From Bacillota bacterium (lineage in GTDB: Bacteria > Bacillota > Clostridia > Tissierellales > Peptoniphilaceae), in contig JAEXBH010000211.1 of assembly GCA_023394215.1 (NCBI GenBank), positions 1 to 6,785 of the forward strand: a stretch of 6,785 nucleotides of DNA, given 5' to 3'. Below, in pieces: positions 6,739 through 6,785 of the stretch. Made by a program: the position numbers and the translations under genes. The notes under the pieces are model-generated. The model ran no database searches and was not told the DNA's origin. It saw nothing but the letters and a program-made list of their open reading frames with translations. How positions within the stretch are numbered: position 1 is the first letter of the stretch; each line of letters begins with the position of its first letter.

Positions 6739-6767
6739 ATTTTACACCAAAAATCCACATATGGCAA
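6739..6767 (-). promoter_or_regulatory. Sigma-A-type promoter for the thioesterase-transporter-nfnAB operon
   Basis: On the minus strand TTGCCA (6762-6767, five of six consensus bases) and TAAAAT (6739-6744) are separated by exactly 17 nt. Transcription would start near 6732, giving a leader of about 110 nt before the thioesterase ATG. That leader (6620-6732) is AT-rich; I see no known riboswitch or strong hairpin in it. The four genes downstream are close enough to share this promoter. Confidence 0.65.
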
Positions 6768-6785
6768 AGTATTTATTAGCTTATT

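Overview
The window looks like AT-rich chromosomal DNA from a host-associated anaerobic Gram-positive bacterium, most likely a Clostridia or Tissierellia-type member of the Bacillota. Four things point there: an electron-bifurcating Nfn-type oxidoreductase pair, a long-tailed clostridial-style cation transporter, mostly good Shine-Dalgarno sites, and a secreted surface protein with a Gly-Asn-Asp repeat-protein entry motif. This placement is inference from gene style. A spirochaete such as Treponema is a weaker alternative. All convincing genes lie on the minus strand, so transcription runs from high to low coordinates.

Right side (6785 down to about 2660): one probable four-gene operon. A good sigma-A-type promoter (6739-6767) is followed by a leader of about 110 nt and then a PaaI-like hotdog thioesterase (6619-6140). 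Next come a cation diffusion facilitator metal exporter (6095-4962), NfnA (4951-4103, TTG start) and NfnB (4103-2685). Spacing tightens along the operon: 44 nt, then 10 nt with the nfnA Shine-Dalgarno overlapping the transporter's stop codon, then a 1-nt stop/start overlap. NfnA and NfnB together should form the NADH-dependent reduced ferredoxin:NADP oxidoreductase, which makes NADPH from NADH and reduced ferredoxin. NfnB is often mislabelled as glutamate synthase small subunit.

Middle (2643 to about 1270): a monocistronic gene with its own promoter (perfect TATAAT with an upstream TG) encodes a 391-residue lipoprotein of unknown function. It is followed by an unusual hairpin and a possible terminator.

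Left side (1234 to 1): a promoter and a perfect ribosome site lead into a secreted surface protein. It is open for 384 codons and runs off the left edge of the window.

No tRNA, rRNA, CRISPR, insertion sequence or phage gene was seen, and no stretch without a gene exceeds about 230 bases. I found no convincing undescribed multi-gene system. The points most worth checking are the uncharacterised lipoprotein, the truncated surface protein, the unusual metal-site residues and doubled tail of the transporter, and the four-cysteine set in the thioesterase.
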